A program made the translations under genes and the position numbers. A DNA stretch of 14,489 nucleotides. It comes from Acidimicrobiales bacterium. GTDB taxonomy: Bacteria > Actinomycetota > Acidimicrobiia > Acidimicrobiales > SHLQ01. Below are positions 6,524-12,713 of the stretch, in pieces (position 1 is the first letter of the stretch; each line of letters opens with the position of its first letter). The DNA lies in NCBI GenBank assembly GCA_013002375.1, contig JABDJW010000217.1:1-14489 (forward strand), written 5' to 3'. Below the pieces are notes generated by a model that was not told where the DNA came from, made no database searches, and was given only the letters and a program-made list of their open reading frames with translations.

Positions 6524-7375
6524 TCAGTCCTGATCGCGCAGGAACTGTTGGAACTCGGCGGCCAGGTCCTCCCCGGTCGGGATATCGGCCTCTGGGGTCT
6601 GGCTGTCGAAGGCTTCCTCGAGCTGGCGCAGCATTTCGAGGTGTTCCTCGTTGCCGGCGACCAGGCCGTCGATGCGATTTCGGTTGGCAATCGCTTGCTC
6701 GCGCAGCTCGGTCTCGTCGAAGGTGAGGCCGGCGACTTCCTGGAGGCCTTCGAGCAACGCCACCGCCGCCGCCGGGTTCGGCATTTGGGTGAGGTAATGG
6801 GGCACCTGGGCCCAGAGCCCGATCGCGGGTCGACCGGCCTGTGCGGCCTCGTACTCGATCGCGGCTTGGAGGCCGGCGGGTACGTCGAGGGTGGCCCGGG
6901 TGAAGGAGTGGCTGTGGATCAGTGCCGGGTCGCTGGCGGTGCACGCCAGGCGGGACGGACGGGTGTGGGGGAGCGCGGCCGGGTAGGCGCCGAGGCCGAT
7001 GACCATCACCGCATCGATCTTCTCGATGAGCCAGAGCACGGTTTCGATGAACGCGCCCCAGAGGTGATCGGGTTCGACGCCGTGCACCAGTACGACATCG
7101 TGGCCCTTGTCGTCGCGCAAGGCCGAGACCTGGATGCTGGGCCAGCTGAGGTGATCGCTGACCCCGTCGACGACATGCAGGATCGGGCGCCGGGCGCGGT
7201 GGTCGAGCAGGAGATCGGTGTCGAACTCGCCGATGGTCGTGCTCGGTTCGTTCAGCAGGTGTTCGACGACGGTGAGCCCGCCATGGCCGGCATCGATCCA
7301 ACCCTCCAGGTGGATCAGCAGGGTTGGTCGTTCGAGCTCGGGGAGTTCGAGGTGGCTGTAGAGCTCGGGAATCAT
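6524..7375 (-). CDS. PAC2 family protein (proteasome assembly chaperone 2-like fold)
   Basis: This 283-residue soluble protein belongs to the PAC2 family (PF09754). It is recognisable by the opening LERPTLLIHLEGWIDAG (residues 14-30), the FDTDLLLDHRARRPILHVVDG block (51-71), VMVIGLGAYPAALPHTRP (123-140) and the family-typical end IPTGEDLAAEFQQFLRDQ (265-282). Actinobacterial members share a fold with archaeal and eukaryotic proteasome assembly factors, but their function is unsettled and need not involve the proteasome. The central GLWAQVPHYLTQMPNPAAAVALLEGL (186-211) is also well preserved. The start ATG 7375 overlaps the phosphotransferase stop as ATGA (7375-7372), and a Shine-Dalgarno GGAG sits 8 bases upstream. 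The coupling suggests the protein is made in step with the kinase-like enzyme before it. No proteasome gene is in the window. Confidence 0.88.
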   Translation of the reverse strand: MIPELYSHLELPELERPTLLIHLEGWIDAGHGGLTVVEHLLNEPSTTIGEFDTDLLLDHRARRPILHVVDGVSDHLSWPSIQVSALRDDKGHDVVLVHGVEPDHLWGAFIETVLWLIEKIDAVMVIGLGAYPAALPHTRPSRLACTASDPALIHSHSFTRATLDVPAGLQAAIEYEAAQAGRPAIGLWAQVPHYLTQMPNPAAAVALLEGLQEVAGLTFDETELREQAIANRNRIDGLVAGNEEHLEMLRQLEEAFDSQTPEADIPTGEDLAAEFQQFLRDQD

Positions 7376-8412
7376 CGGTGTGACTCCAATCGTTCGGCCG
7401 CGAGTTGGGCCAGATCGATCACCCGGTCGCCCATGGCATCGAGATCGGGATGTTCCGAACCCATCACGTTGGCTTTGTAGCGCGAGTACACGCCCTCCAG
7501 GATGCAGGCCAGCCGCCAGTAGGAAAACGCAGTGAAGTAGTCGATTTCGGCCATGTCGCGTCCGGTGGCGTCGGCGTACCAGCCGAGGAGTTCGTCGCGG
7601 GTGGCGAACCCGGGGGCCAGGGTCGGGGCATCGTCGAGTGGCTGGGTGGAGTCGCCGGCCTGGACCCAATAGACCATCAGTAGTCCGACGTCGGCCCGGA
7701 CATCGCCGAGCGTGCACAGTTCCCAGTCCAAGACGGCAGCGACCTTGGCGTCCGCACCGATCATGCAGTTGTCGAGCCGATAGTCGCCGTGCACGATGCC
7801 GGCGTCGCCCTGCGGCGGAATGGCGTCGGCGAGCCGATCGTGCACCTCGCCGATCAGCGGTATGTCGCGCAGCTTCGATTTCTCGAATTGGCCGCTCCAG
7901 CGTCGGAGCTGTCGGCCCACGTAGTCCTCGGTCTTGGCCAAGGTGTCGAGCCCGACCGACGCCGGCGTGATCGCATGGAGTCGGGCCAGCACTTCGATGA
8001 GATCGCGGCTCGTGGCGTAGCGCTGTTCGGGGGTGAGGAACTCGGCCGCGGTGCTCTGATTGCGAAGCACGCCACCCTCGACGAACTCCATCACGTAGAA
8101 CGGGGCGTCGTTCACGGTTTCGTCGGTGCAGAGCCCGATGAGCTTCGGCACCGGAACGCCGCTGTCCTGGAGGGCCTCGATCAGGCGATGTTCGCGACTC
8201 ATGTCGTGGGCGCTGGCCAGAACGTTGCCCAACGGCGGACGGCGCAGCACCCACCGACGTCCGTCGGTGGCCGTCACCGTGTAGGTGAGGTTGGAGTGGC
8301 CGCCGGTGATCAGGTCGTAGGTGAGCGCATCGGGGCCGTCGTCGAGGCCGTCGATGTGGTCGTTCAGCCAACCGTGGACGGCGGTGCGATCGATTCCCGC
8401 AATGTCATTCAT
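7372..8412 (-). CDS. ACAD10/11-like phosphotransferase (APH/kinase fold)
   Basis: This 346-residue protein has the aminoglycoside-phosphotransferase/choline-kinase fold, in the branch found as the N-terminal domain of ACAD10/ACAD11 and in the bacterial levulinate enzyme LvaA. Characterised relatives phosphorylate 4-hydroxyacyl-CoA as a step towards beta-oxidation. Visible are the nucleotide loop GGHSNLTY (37-44), the strand VLRRPP with Arg57-Arg58 where protein kinases have Lys, the PFYVMEFVEG hinge (104-113), the catalytic loop HGDYRLDNCM (208-217, with Asp210 and Asn215) and the metal-binding DWE (229-231) in AVLDWELCTLGDV. All catalytic residues are intact. It heads the minus-strand operon, and its start ATG lies 8 bases after a TANNNT box. 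The hydroxyacyl-CoA role is inferred from subfamily resemblance. Antibiotic resistance is unlikely for this branch. Confidence 0.88.
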   Translation of the reverse strand: MNDIAGIDRTAVHGWLNDHIDGLDDGPDALTYDLITGGHSNLTYTVTATDGRRWVLRRPPLGNVLASAHDMSREHRLIEALQDSGVPVPKLIGLCTDETVNDAPFYVMEFVEGGVLRNQSTAAEFLTPEQRYATSRDLIEVLARLHAITPASVGLDTLAKTEDYVGRQLRRWSGQFEKSKLRDIPLIGEVHDRLADAIPPQGDAGIVHGDYRLDNCMIGADAKVAAVLDWELCTLGDVRADVGLLMVYWVQAGDSTQPLDDAPTLAPGFATRDELLGWYADATGRDMAEIDYFTAFSYWRLACILEGVYSRYKANVMGSEHPDLDAMGDRVIDLAQLAAERLESHR

Positions 8413-8420
8413 CGCGCATG

Positions 8421-8426
8421 ACGCTA
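8421..8426 (-). promoter_or_regulatory. Putative -10 box (TAGCGT) of the phosphotransferase operon
   Basis: On the minus strand TAGCGT (8426-8421) is followed by 8 bases and then the ATG at 8412. There is no Shine-Dalgarno sequence, so a leaderless or nearly leaderless mRNA is likely. It faces away from the thioredoxin promoter in the same 54-base gap. Confidence 0.4.
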
Positions 8427-8454
8427 GTCGCGCCGCTCGGGGCAGCCGTACCCA

Positions 8455-8460
8455 TAAGCT
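8455..8460 (+). promoter_or_regulatory. Putative -10 box (TAAGCT) of the thioredoxin gene
   Basis: TAAGCT, inside CCATAAGCT, is followed by 6 bases and then the ATG at 8467. This is the classic geometry for a leaderless actinobacterial transcript starting at the A of ATG. No Shine-Dalgarno sequence and no clear -35 element are present. Confidence 0.5.
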
Positions 8461-8466
8461 CTAGCC

Positions 8467-9174
8467 ATGGCCGATGTCACCGATGCAACTTTTCAGACGG
8501 CAGTCATGGAGCGCTCGCTTCAGGTGCCGGTCGTCGTCGACTTGTGGGCGCCGTGGTGCGGTCCGTGCAAGACCCTGGGGCCGATGATCGAACGGATCAT
8601 CGCCAACACCAACGGTCGGGTCGAGTTGGCCAAGGTCAACGTCGACGAGAACCCGCAGGTCGCCCAGGCCTTCCAGGTGCAGTCGATCCCCGCGGTGCAC
8701 GCCATCTCCGGCGGGCAGGTCGTCGACAGCTTCATGGGTGCGGTTCCCGAGGCCGAAATCCAAGCGTTCGTCGACAAGCTGCTCGGCGACGCGCCCGACG
8801 CCCCCGATCCCATCGATCAGCTGGTCGAGGCCGGCGACGTCGAATCGCTCCAGCAGGCCCTCACCATGCAACCCGATCACCCCGGTGCGGTTGTCGCCTA
8901 CGCCAAGAAGCTGGTCGAAGCGGGCCAAGCCGACGATGCGCTCTCGTTGCTCGAACGCATCCCCGAATCCCTCGAAGTCCGCCAGGTCGCGGCGATGGCC
9001 CGCACCGGTGGAGCCGGCGTCGACGACTACGAAGCCACGTTCACTGCGCTGTTGCCGAAGGTGAAGACCGACGATGAGGCCCGTCAGCAATACGTCGACC
9101 TCCTCGACCTGCTGGGGCCGGACGATCCTCGTACGGCGGAGTTCCGTAAGAAACTCACCAACGCGCTGTACTGA
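8467..9174 (+). CDS. Thioredoxin-TPR chaperedoxin (CnoX/YbbN-like)
   Basis: This 235-residue protein couples an N-terminal thioredoxin domain (about 1-108) to a C-terminal TPR-like helical domain (about 115-235). The active site WCGPC is at residues 30-34, with the cis-proline at Pro75 (SIPAV), so the disulfide chemistry looks functional. E. coli CnoX/YbbN, by contrast, has lost the catalytic pair. The C-terminal end DDEARQQYVDLLDLLGPDDPRTAEFRKKLTNALY is a hallmark of the YbbN/CnoX group. These proteins hold unfolding clients under oxidative stress and pass them to GroEL or DnaK; members with CxxC can also reduce disulfides. It probably acts in the cytoplasm, as no signal peptide is present. 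The start ATG 8467 is 6 bases from a TANNNT box. It is probably co-transcribed with the thioesterase-like gene 9 bases downstream, which is in the same reading frame. Confidence 0.9.
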   Translation: MADVTDATFQTAVMERSLQVPVVVDLWAPWCGPCKTLGPMIERIIANTNGRVELAKVNVDENPQVAQAFQVQSIPAVHAISGGQVVDSFMGAVPEAEIQAFVDKLLGDAPDAPDPIDQLVEAGDVESLQQALTMQPDHPGAVVAYAKKLVEAGQADDALSLLERIPESLEVRQVAAMARTGGAGVDDYEATFTALLPKVKTDDEARQQYVDLLDLLGPDDPRTAEFRKKLTNALY

Positions 9175-9183
9175 GCACCGGCG

Positions 9184-9975
9184 TTGAACTTCATCTCGTC
9201 GATCGGTGCCCGGCCGGACGCCGGTCGCGATCCGCATCGAGGCCGGCTGCATCTGAGTGCGCCGATCTGTGAGCACAGTCTGGTCAAGGCGAGCGCCCTG
9301 ATGCTCCTGGCCGACATGACCTCGGGTATCGCGGCCGACCTCGACGATCCCGAGCATTGGCATTTCACCACCGACTGTTCGCTTCGGCTCAACGCCGTCG
9401 CTCCAACCGGGCATGTCGAGGCCGAGTTGCGACCGTTGCGTCGGGGCCGAACGACCTGGGTCGACGAGGTCGATTTCTTCGACGGAGCGGGCACGAATCT
9501 GGGTCTGTGTCAGATCGGTTTCTCGGTCTCCCCGCTGCTCCCGGACGGGCCGCCCAAGCCCGACACCTCGTTTGTCGTCGAGCAGTTGTTCCAGATGGAC
9601 TTCTCGCCGCTGGCTGCGCCCTTGGCGCCGGCTGCCGGCATCGAGGTGCTCGACGCAGCTGGCGGCGTGCTTCGCTTGGAGATTCGCGACGAACTGCGGC
9701 AGCCGGCCGGTTTTCTGCAGGGAGCGATCGTCACCCTGCTCGGCGAGCAGGCTGCGATCGTCCGGGCCGAGACCGACGGCCGGCCTCACGTTGTGGTCGA
9801 TATGGACATGCGGTTCCTGGTCGGCGCGATGGTCGGTCCGATGCAAACCACCGCCCGGCCGGTGGGTGCGCCCGGCGCCGACGGCGGTCGAGCGATGGCG
9901 GTCGAGTTGGTCGATGTCGGACGCGATCGGGTGACGACGACCTTCCTGGTTCGAACCCGGCCCGTCCCGCGGTAG
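9184..9975 (+). CDS. Double-hotdog acyl-CoA thioesterase-like protein
   Basis: This 263-residue protein appears to hold two hotdog folds in tandem. The first spans about residues 20-117 (LHLSAPICEHSLVKASALMLLADM as strand and central helix, then LRLNAVAPTGHVEAELRPLRRGRTTWVDEVDFFD). The second spans about 155-258 (GVLRLEIRDELRQPAGFLQGAIVTLLGEQAA, then DMDMRFLVGAMVGPMQTTARPV). The second copy resembles PaaI-type thioesterases, which hydrolyse acyl- or aryl-CoA, with GFLQGAIVTLLGEQAA in the catalytic-helix position. The substrate is unknown. The start is TTG 9184, the only plausible early start: the thioredoxin stop TGA lies upstream in the same frame with just three sense codons between. No Shine-Dalgarno sequence is visible, so initiation may depend on ribosomes terminating on the thioredoxin gene. 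The exact start is less certain than the family. Confidence 0.75.
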   Translation: MNFISSIGARPDAGRDPHRGRLHLSAPICEHSLVKASALMLLADMTSGIAADLDDPEHWHFTTDCSLRLNAVAPTGHVEAELRPLRRGRTTWVDEVDFFDGAGTNLGLCQIGFSVSPLLPDGPPKPDTSFVVEQLFQMDFSPLAAPLAPAAGIEVLDAAGGVLRLEIRDELRQPAGFLQGAIVTLLGEQAAIVRAETDGRPHVVVDMDMRFLVGAMVGPMQTTARPVGAPGADGGRAMAVELVDVGRDRVTTTFLVRTRPVPR

Positions 9976-9997
9976 ACCGGTCGTGAACAAACCCCGA

Positions 9998-10003
9998 TAG
10001 GGT
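9998..10003 (+). promoter_or_regulatory. Putative -10 box (TAGGGT) for comEA-comEC
   Basis: CGATAGGGT lies 46 bases upstream of the comEA ATG. It matches TANNNT and would give a 5' leader of about 40 bases containing the Shine-Dalgarno GAGGA. No clear -35 element is seen. It is the only candidate box noticed in the 74-base gap. Confidence 0.35.
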
Positions 10004-10038
10004 CAGGGACACCTGGCTTCCCCTCCTGGTCTCACCAT

Positions 10039-10043
10039 GAGGA
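10039..10043 (+). promoter_or_regulatory. Shine-Dalgarno site of comEA
   Basis: GAGGA is placed 6 bases before ATG 10050 and supports that start. It contrasts with the leader-free starts of the upstream operons. Confidence 0.65.
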
Positions 10044-10049
10044 CGTGCC

Positions 10050-10871
10050 ATGGTTCTTCACCCTCCCAGCCGCGACGCAGCCGCGCCCGGTGTGCCGCAC
10101 CGCGATCCCGTCTCGCCGGCCGACGAGCCCGCTGCGCCATTCGGGCACATCGCCGAGTCGGCGCCCGATCCCCTGACCGTGCTTCGCAACCCTCCGCCGC
10201 GACGGCCGTTCGGTGAACGGTTCCGCGAGATCCGGCCGCCGTCGATCGGGGCAACGTCGGGGGTCGGCCGGCTGATCATCCCCGTGTTCGGGGCGGCGGC
10301 GGTGCTGGCCATGTTGTGGTGGTTCGTGCGTCCACCGGCGGCGCCGGTCGAGGCGCGACTACCGATCGCCGCAGTACCCGAGCGTACCGTCGGTGATCCG
10401 ATCACCCTTCCAACGGCAGGGTCGGCCGCCGAGGGTGAGCTGGGCCTCGAGCTCACCGTGCATGTGGCCGGCGCGGTGCGCTCTCCAGGGTTGTACCGGG
10501 TCGTCCCCGGCAGCCGGGTCGACGACGTCATCGCCGCGGCCGGCGGACTCGGGCCCGATGCCGACATCGACCGCATCAACTTGGCTGCACTGGTCACCGA
10601 TGCTGAGCGCGTCTACGTCCCCCGTATCGGTGAAACTGCGCCGGCCGTCGTCGGCGGGGCCGGGCCGGGGTCGGACTCCGGCCCGGTCCGGCTGAATCAG
10701 GCCACCGCGACCGAACTCGAATCGCTTCCCGGGGTCGGCCCGGTCACCGCTGGTGCGATCGTCGCCCACCGCGAACGGCACGGTCCGTTCGCCTCGATCG
10801 ATGGGCTGCTCGATGTGCAGGGCATCGGCGAGGCCAAGCTCGAGTCGTTGCGCGAGCTCTTGGTGTTGTGA
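10050..10871 (+). CDS. comEA: ComEA-like competence DNA receptor (SLBB + helix-hairpin-helix)
   Basis: ComEA is the membrane-anchored receptor that binds incoming double-stranded DNA outside the cell and hands it to the ComEC channel. This 273-residue protein has a proline-rich, probably cytoplasmic N-terminus (1-70), one membrane helix (about 73-93), a linker, and an SLBB domain at about 135-190 (LTVHVAGAVRSPGLYRVVPGSRVDDVIAAAGG). A C-terminal double helix-hairpin-helix DNA-binding domain follows at 214-273 (LNQATATELESLPGVGPVTAGAIVAHRE, then LLDVQGIGEAKLESLREL). The domain order matches ComEA of Gram-positive bacteria. The start ATG has a Shine-Dalgarno sequence, and the stop overlaps comEC as GTGA. 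Presence of comEA and comEC shows potential for DNA uptake, but no type IV pilus gene is in view. Confidence 0.93.
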   Translation: MVLHPPSRDAAAPGVPHRDPVSPADEPAAPFGHIAESAPDPLTVLRNPPPRRPFGERFREIRPPSIGATSGVGRLIIPVFGAAAVLAMLWWFVRPPAAPVEARLPIAAVPERTVGDPITLPTAGSAAEGELGLELTVHVAGAVRSPGLYRVVPGSRVDDVIAAAGGLGPDADIDRINLAALVTDAERVYVPRIGETAPAVVGGAGPGSDSGPVRLNQATATELESLPGVGPVTAGAIVAHRERHGPFASIDGLLDVQGIGEAKLESLRELLVL

Positions 10872-12649
10872 CCAACCGCCAGGTCTTCTGGGTTGCGGCC
10901 GCGACCTGGGTGGGAGCGTGGTGGGGCGCCGCCGTGCCGGTCTTCGTCCCGGTCGCACTGATCCCAGTCGCGTTGCTCTGGCGCCGCGGGTCGGTCGGGC
11001 TGGTCGCGCTCCTGTTGTTCGTGGCCTGGCATGCCGATGGGCCGGCGACCACGCCCGGCCCAGTCGCGAGCGGGTCGATCGACACCGTCGCCGTGCTGGC
11101 GACCGACCCGAGACCGGTGGGACGGTCGGTGTGGGCCGAAGCCGACGTCGACGGTCGGCGAATGCAGTTACGGGCCGGCGATGCAGTCGCAACCTCACTG
11201 CGCGAGCGTCTGGCCGGCGAGCGCCTCGCGTTCCGGGGGCGCATCAGCGCAGTGGCGGCCGATGATCTCTATCTGACCCGCCGGGGGGTCGAGGGCATCA
11301 TCCAGCTTCGGTCGGTGCAGTGGTGGCAGGCCGGCAGCCCCGCATCGCGGCTGGCCAACGGTCTGCGTCGGTTGATCTCATCGGGAGCTTCATCGCTCGA
11401 CGCTGATCAACACACGTTGTTCACCGGTTTCGTGATCGGCGACGATCGTCAGCAACGGGCCCTGGTGACGGACGACTTTCGAGCGTCGGGGCTGGGGCAC
11501 CTTCTGGCCGTGTCGGGGTCGAACGTGGCGTTCCTGCTCGCCTTGCTCGCTCCTGCACTCGAACGGCTGATCTTCCGGTGGCGAGTTCCATCGGTGTTCG
11601 CCGCCCTGGCGTTCTTCGCCCTGGTGACCCGTTTCGAGCCTTCGGTCCTTCGGGCCACGGCGATGGCCGGTTTGGCCGCAGTGGCCGCCGGAGTCGGACG
11701 GCCCAGCGATGGCCGACGGGTGTTGGCGCTCGCTGTCGCCGGATTGGTGTTGGTGCAGCCCGGATTGGTGCATCAGGTCGGATTCCAGCTCTCCGTGGCC
11801 GCGTCGGCCGGCATCCTGATCGGCGCAGCCCCATTGGCTGCTCGAATACCGGGCCCCCGGGTGGTGGGCACCGCGATCGCGGTCACCGTGTCGGCTCAGC
11901 TGGCGGTCGCGCCGCTTCTGCTGGCTACCTTCGGTCCGGTGCCGCTCGCTTCGGTCCCGGCCAATCTGCTGGCCGCTCCGGTCGCCGGTCCGATTTCGGC
12001 GTGGGGCCTGACCGGTGGGGTCGTGGCCGGGGCGCTCGGCGGCCGAGCAGCATCAGTGCTGCACTGGCCGACCTCGATGCTCCTGGGCTGGGTCGAGTTC
12101 GTGGCCCGCCGCGCCGCTTTGGCCCGGTTTGGCCAACTCGGCGGCTGGCACCTCGCCGGGTTGGCGGTGGCGTTCGCGCTCGGCTTCCTGGCCCGCTCCC
12201 GCTCGATCCGGTGGTCGGTCGGGTTGCGCCGCGGTGCGCTCTCGTTGACGGCGATCGCCTTGCTCGCCCCAGCGGTGGCGCTGACCCGACCGGTCTACGG
12301 CCGAACGGTCGCCGACGGGGTGGTCGTGTGGCGGGCCGACGTCACGGTGCTGTTGATCGAGCGTGGCGTCCGCTCGACCGATGCCTTGGCGGCCGTGCGT
12401 CAGTCCGGCGTCGAGTCGATCGAGGTGCTCGTCGTACGAGATCGAGACACGAACACCGCGTCCCTGGCCGCCGCGCTGGCCGAGCGCTACCGGATCGGCC
12501 TGATCGTCGCCCCCGAGGGGCATCGAGTTCCCGGCGCGGTCGCGGTGACCGAACCCCAGACCCGGGTCGTCGGGTCGTGGCACGTCGAGCTCGAACCGGC
12601 GGGGACCGCTCTGCTGGGGTCGGTGGTGGTGCCGCACCGAATTGGGTAG
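10868..12649 (+). CDS. comEC: ComEC-family DNA-uptake channel with degenerate C-terminal domain
   Basis: ComEC forms the membrane channel that admits single-stranded DNA during transformation. This 593-residue protein begins with membrane helices (about 7-57), followed by an OB-like extracytoplasmic region (about 65-150). The core competence domain starts near residue 178 with TLFTGFVIGDDRQQRALVTDDFRASGLGHLLAVSGSNVAFLL (LLAVSGSNV at 212-220) and runs through many helices to about 470. The remaining 110 residues have the strand-helix pattern of the metallo-beta-lactamase-like domain found in many ComEC proteins, but the HxHxDH metal site is missing: VVRDRDTN (522-529) stands in its place. The protein is therefore shorter than full ComEC proteins of about 750 residues and probably has no nuclease activity of its own. 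The start GTG 10868 overlaps the comEA stop. Channel identity is firm; the tail interpretation is inference. Confidence 0.93.
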   Translation: MTNRQVFWVAAATWVGAWWGAAVPVFVPVALIPVALLWRRGSVGLVALLLFVAWHADGPATTPGPVASGSIDTVAVLATDPRPVGRSVWAEADVDGRRMQLRAGDAVATSLRERLAGERLAFRGRISAVAADDLYLTRRGVEGIIQLRSVQWWQAGSPASRLANGLRRLISSGASSLDADQHTLFTGFVIGDDRQQRALVTDDFRASGLGHLLAVSGSNVAFLLALLAPALERLIFRWRVPSVFAALAFFALVTRFEPSVLRATAMAGLAAVAAGVGRPSDGRRVLALAVAGLVLVQPGLVHQVGFQLSVAASAGILIGAAPLAARIPGPRVVGTAIAVTVSAQLAVAPLLLATFGPVPLASVPANLLAAPVAGPISAWGLTGGVVAGALGGRAASVLHWPTSMLLGWVEFVARRAALARFGQLGGWHLAGLAVAFALGFLARSRSIRWSVGLRRGALSLTAIALLAPAVALTRPVYGRTVADGVVVWRADVTVLLIERGVRSTDALAAVRQSGVESIEVLVVRDRDTNTASLAAALAERYRIGLIVAPEGHRVPGAVAVTEPQTRVVGSWHVELEPAGTALLGSVVVPHRIG

Positions 12650-12679
12650 CCGGGCCGCATCGCGTCGGCCGGCCGCTGG

Positions 12680-12685
12680 TAGGTT
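12680..12685 (+). promoter_or_regulatory. Putative -10 box (TAGGTT) for folP2-holA
   Basis: TAGGTT is followed by 7 bases and then an ATG at 12693, the spacing expected for a transcript starting at that ATG. The coding start of the folP2-like gene is the GTG 17 bases further on. No -35 element is recognised. Confidence 0.4.
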
Positions 12686-12692
12686 CACCCTG

Positions 12693-12713
12693 ATGTTGGA
12701 GAGCAGCCGGTGA
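12693..12713 (+). CDS. Possible 6-codon leader peptide (MLESSR) overlapping the folP2 start
   Basis: ATG at 12693 opens a six-codon frame, Met-Leu-Glu-Ser-Ser-Arg, ended by TGA at 12711-12713. That stop overlaps the folP2 GTG (12710-12712) as GTGA. The ATG lies 7 bases after a TANNNT box, so it could be read as a leaderless start. Ribosomes ending here would be positioned to start folP2. The Shine-Dalgarno sequence of folP2 (GGAGAG, 12698-12703) lies inside the tiny frame. It may equally be chance. Confidence 0.3.
   Translation: MLESSR
12698..12703 (+). promoter_or_regulatory. Shine-Dalgarno site of the folP2-like gene
   Basis: GGAGAG sits 6 bases before GTG 12710 and decides this non-ATG start. 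The ATG at 12693 is out of frame with the gene. Confidence 0.7.

Noticed and set aside
7372..8412. Aminoglycoside resistance gene
   Set aside because: The APH fold is present, but the motifs follow the ACAD10/11-LvaA branch of acyl-CoA metabolism. The operon context gives no support for resistance.
9975..9982. Perfect 8-base palindrome GACCGGTC at the end of the hotdog gene
   Set aside because: It is too short and isolated to call an operator or terminator. No second copy near the comEA promoter was noticed.
8461..9990. Open frame of about 509 codons on the minus strand opposite the thioredoxin and hotdog genes
   Set aside because: No recognisable domain. It is antisense to two well-supported proteins and is explained by codon bias in high-GC DNA.
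12653..12670. Hairpin GGCCG / CGGCC after comEC
   Set aside because: The stem is only 5 bases and no T-run follows. Such pairs are frequent by chance at this GC content, so I do not call a terminator.
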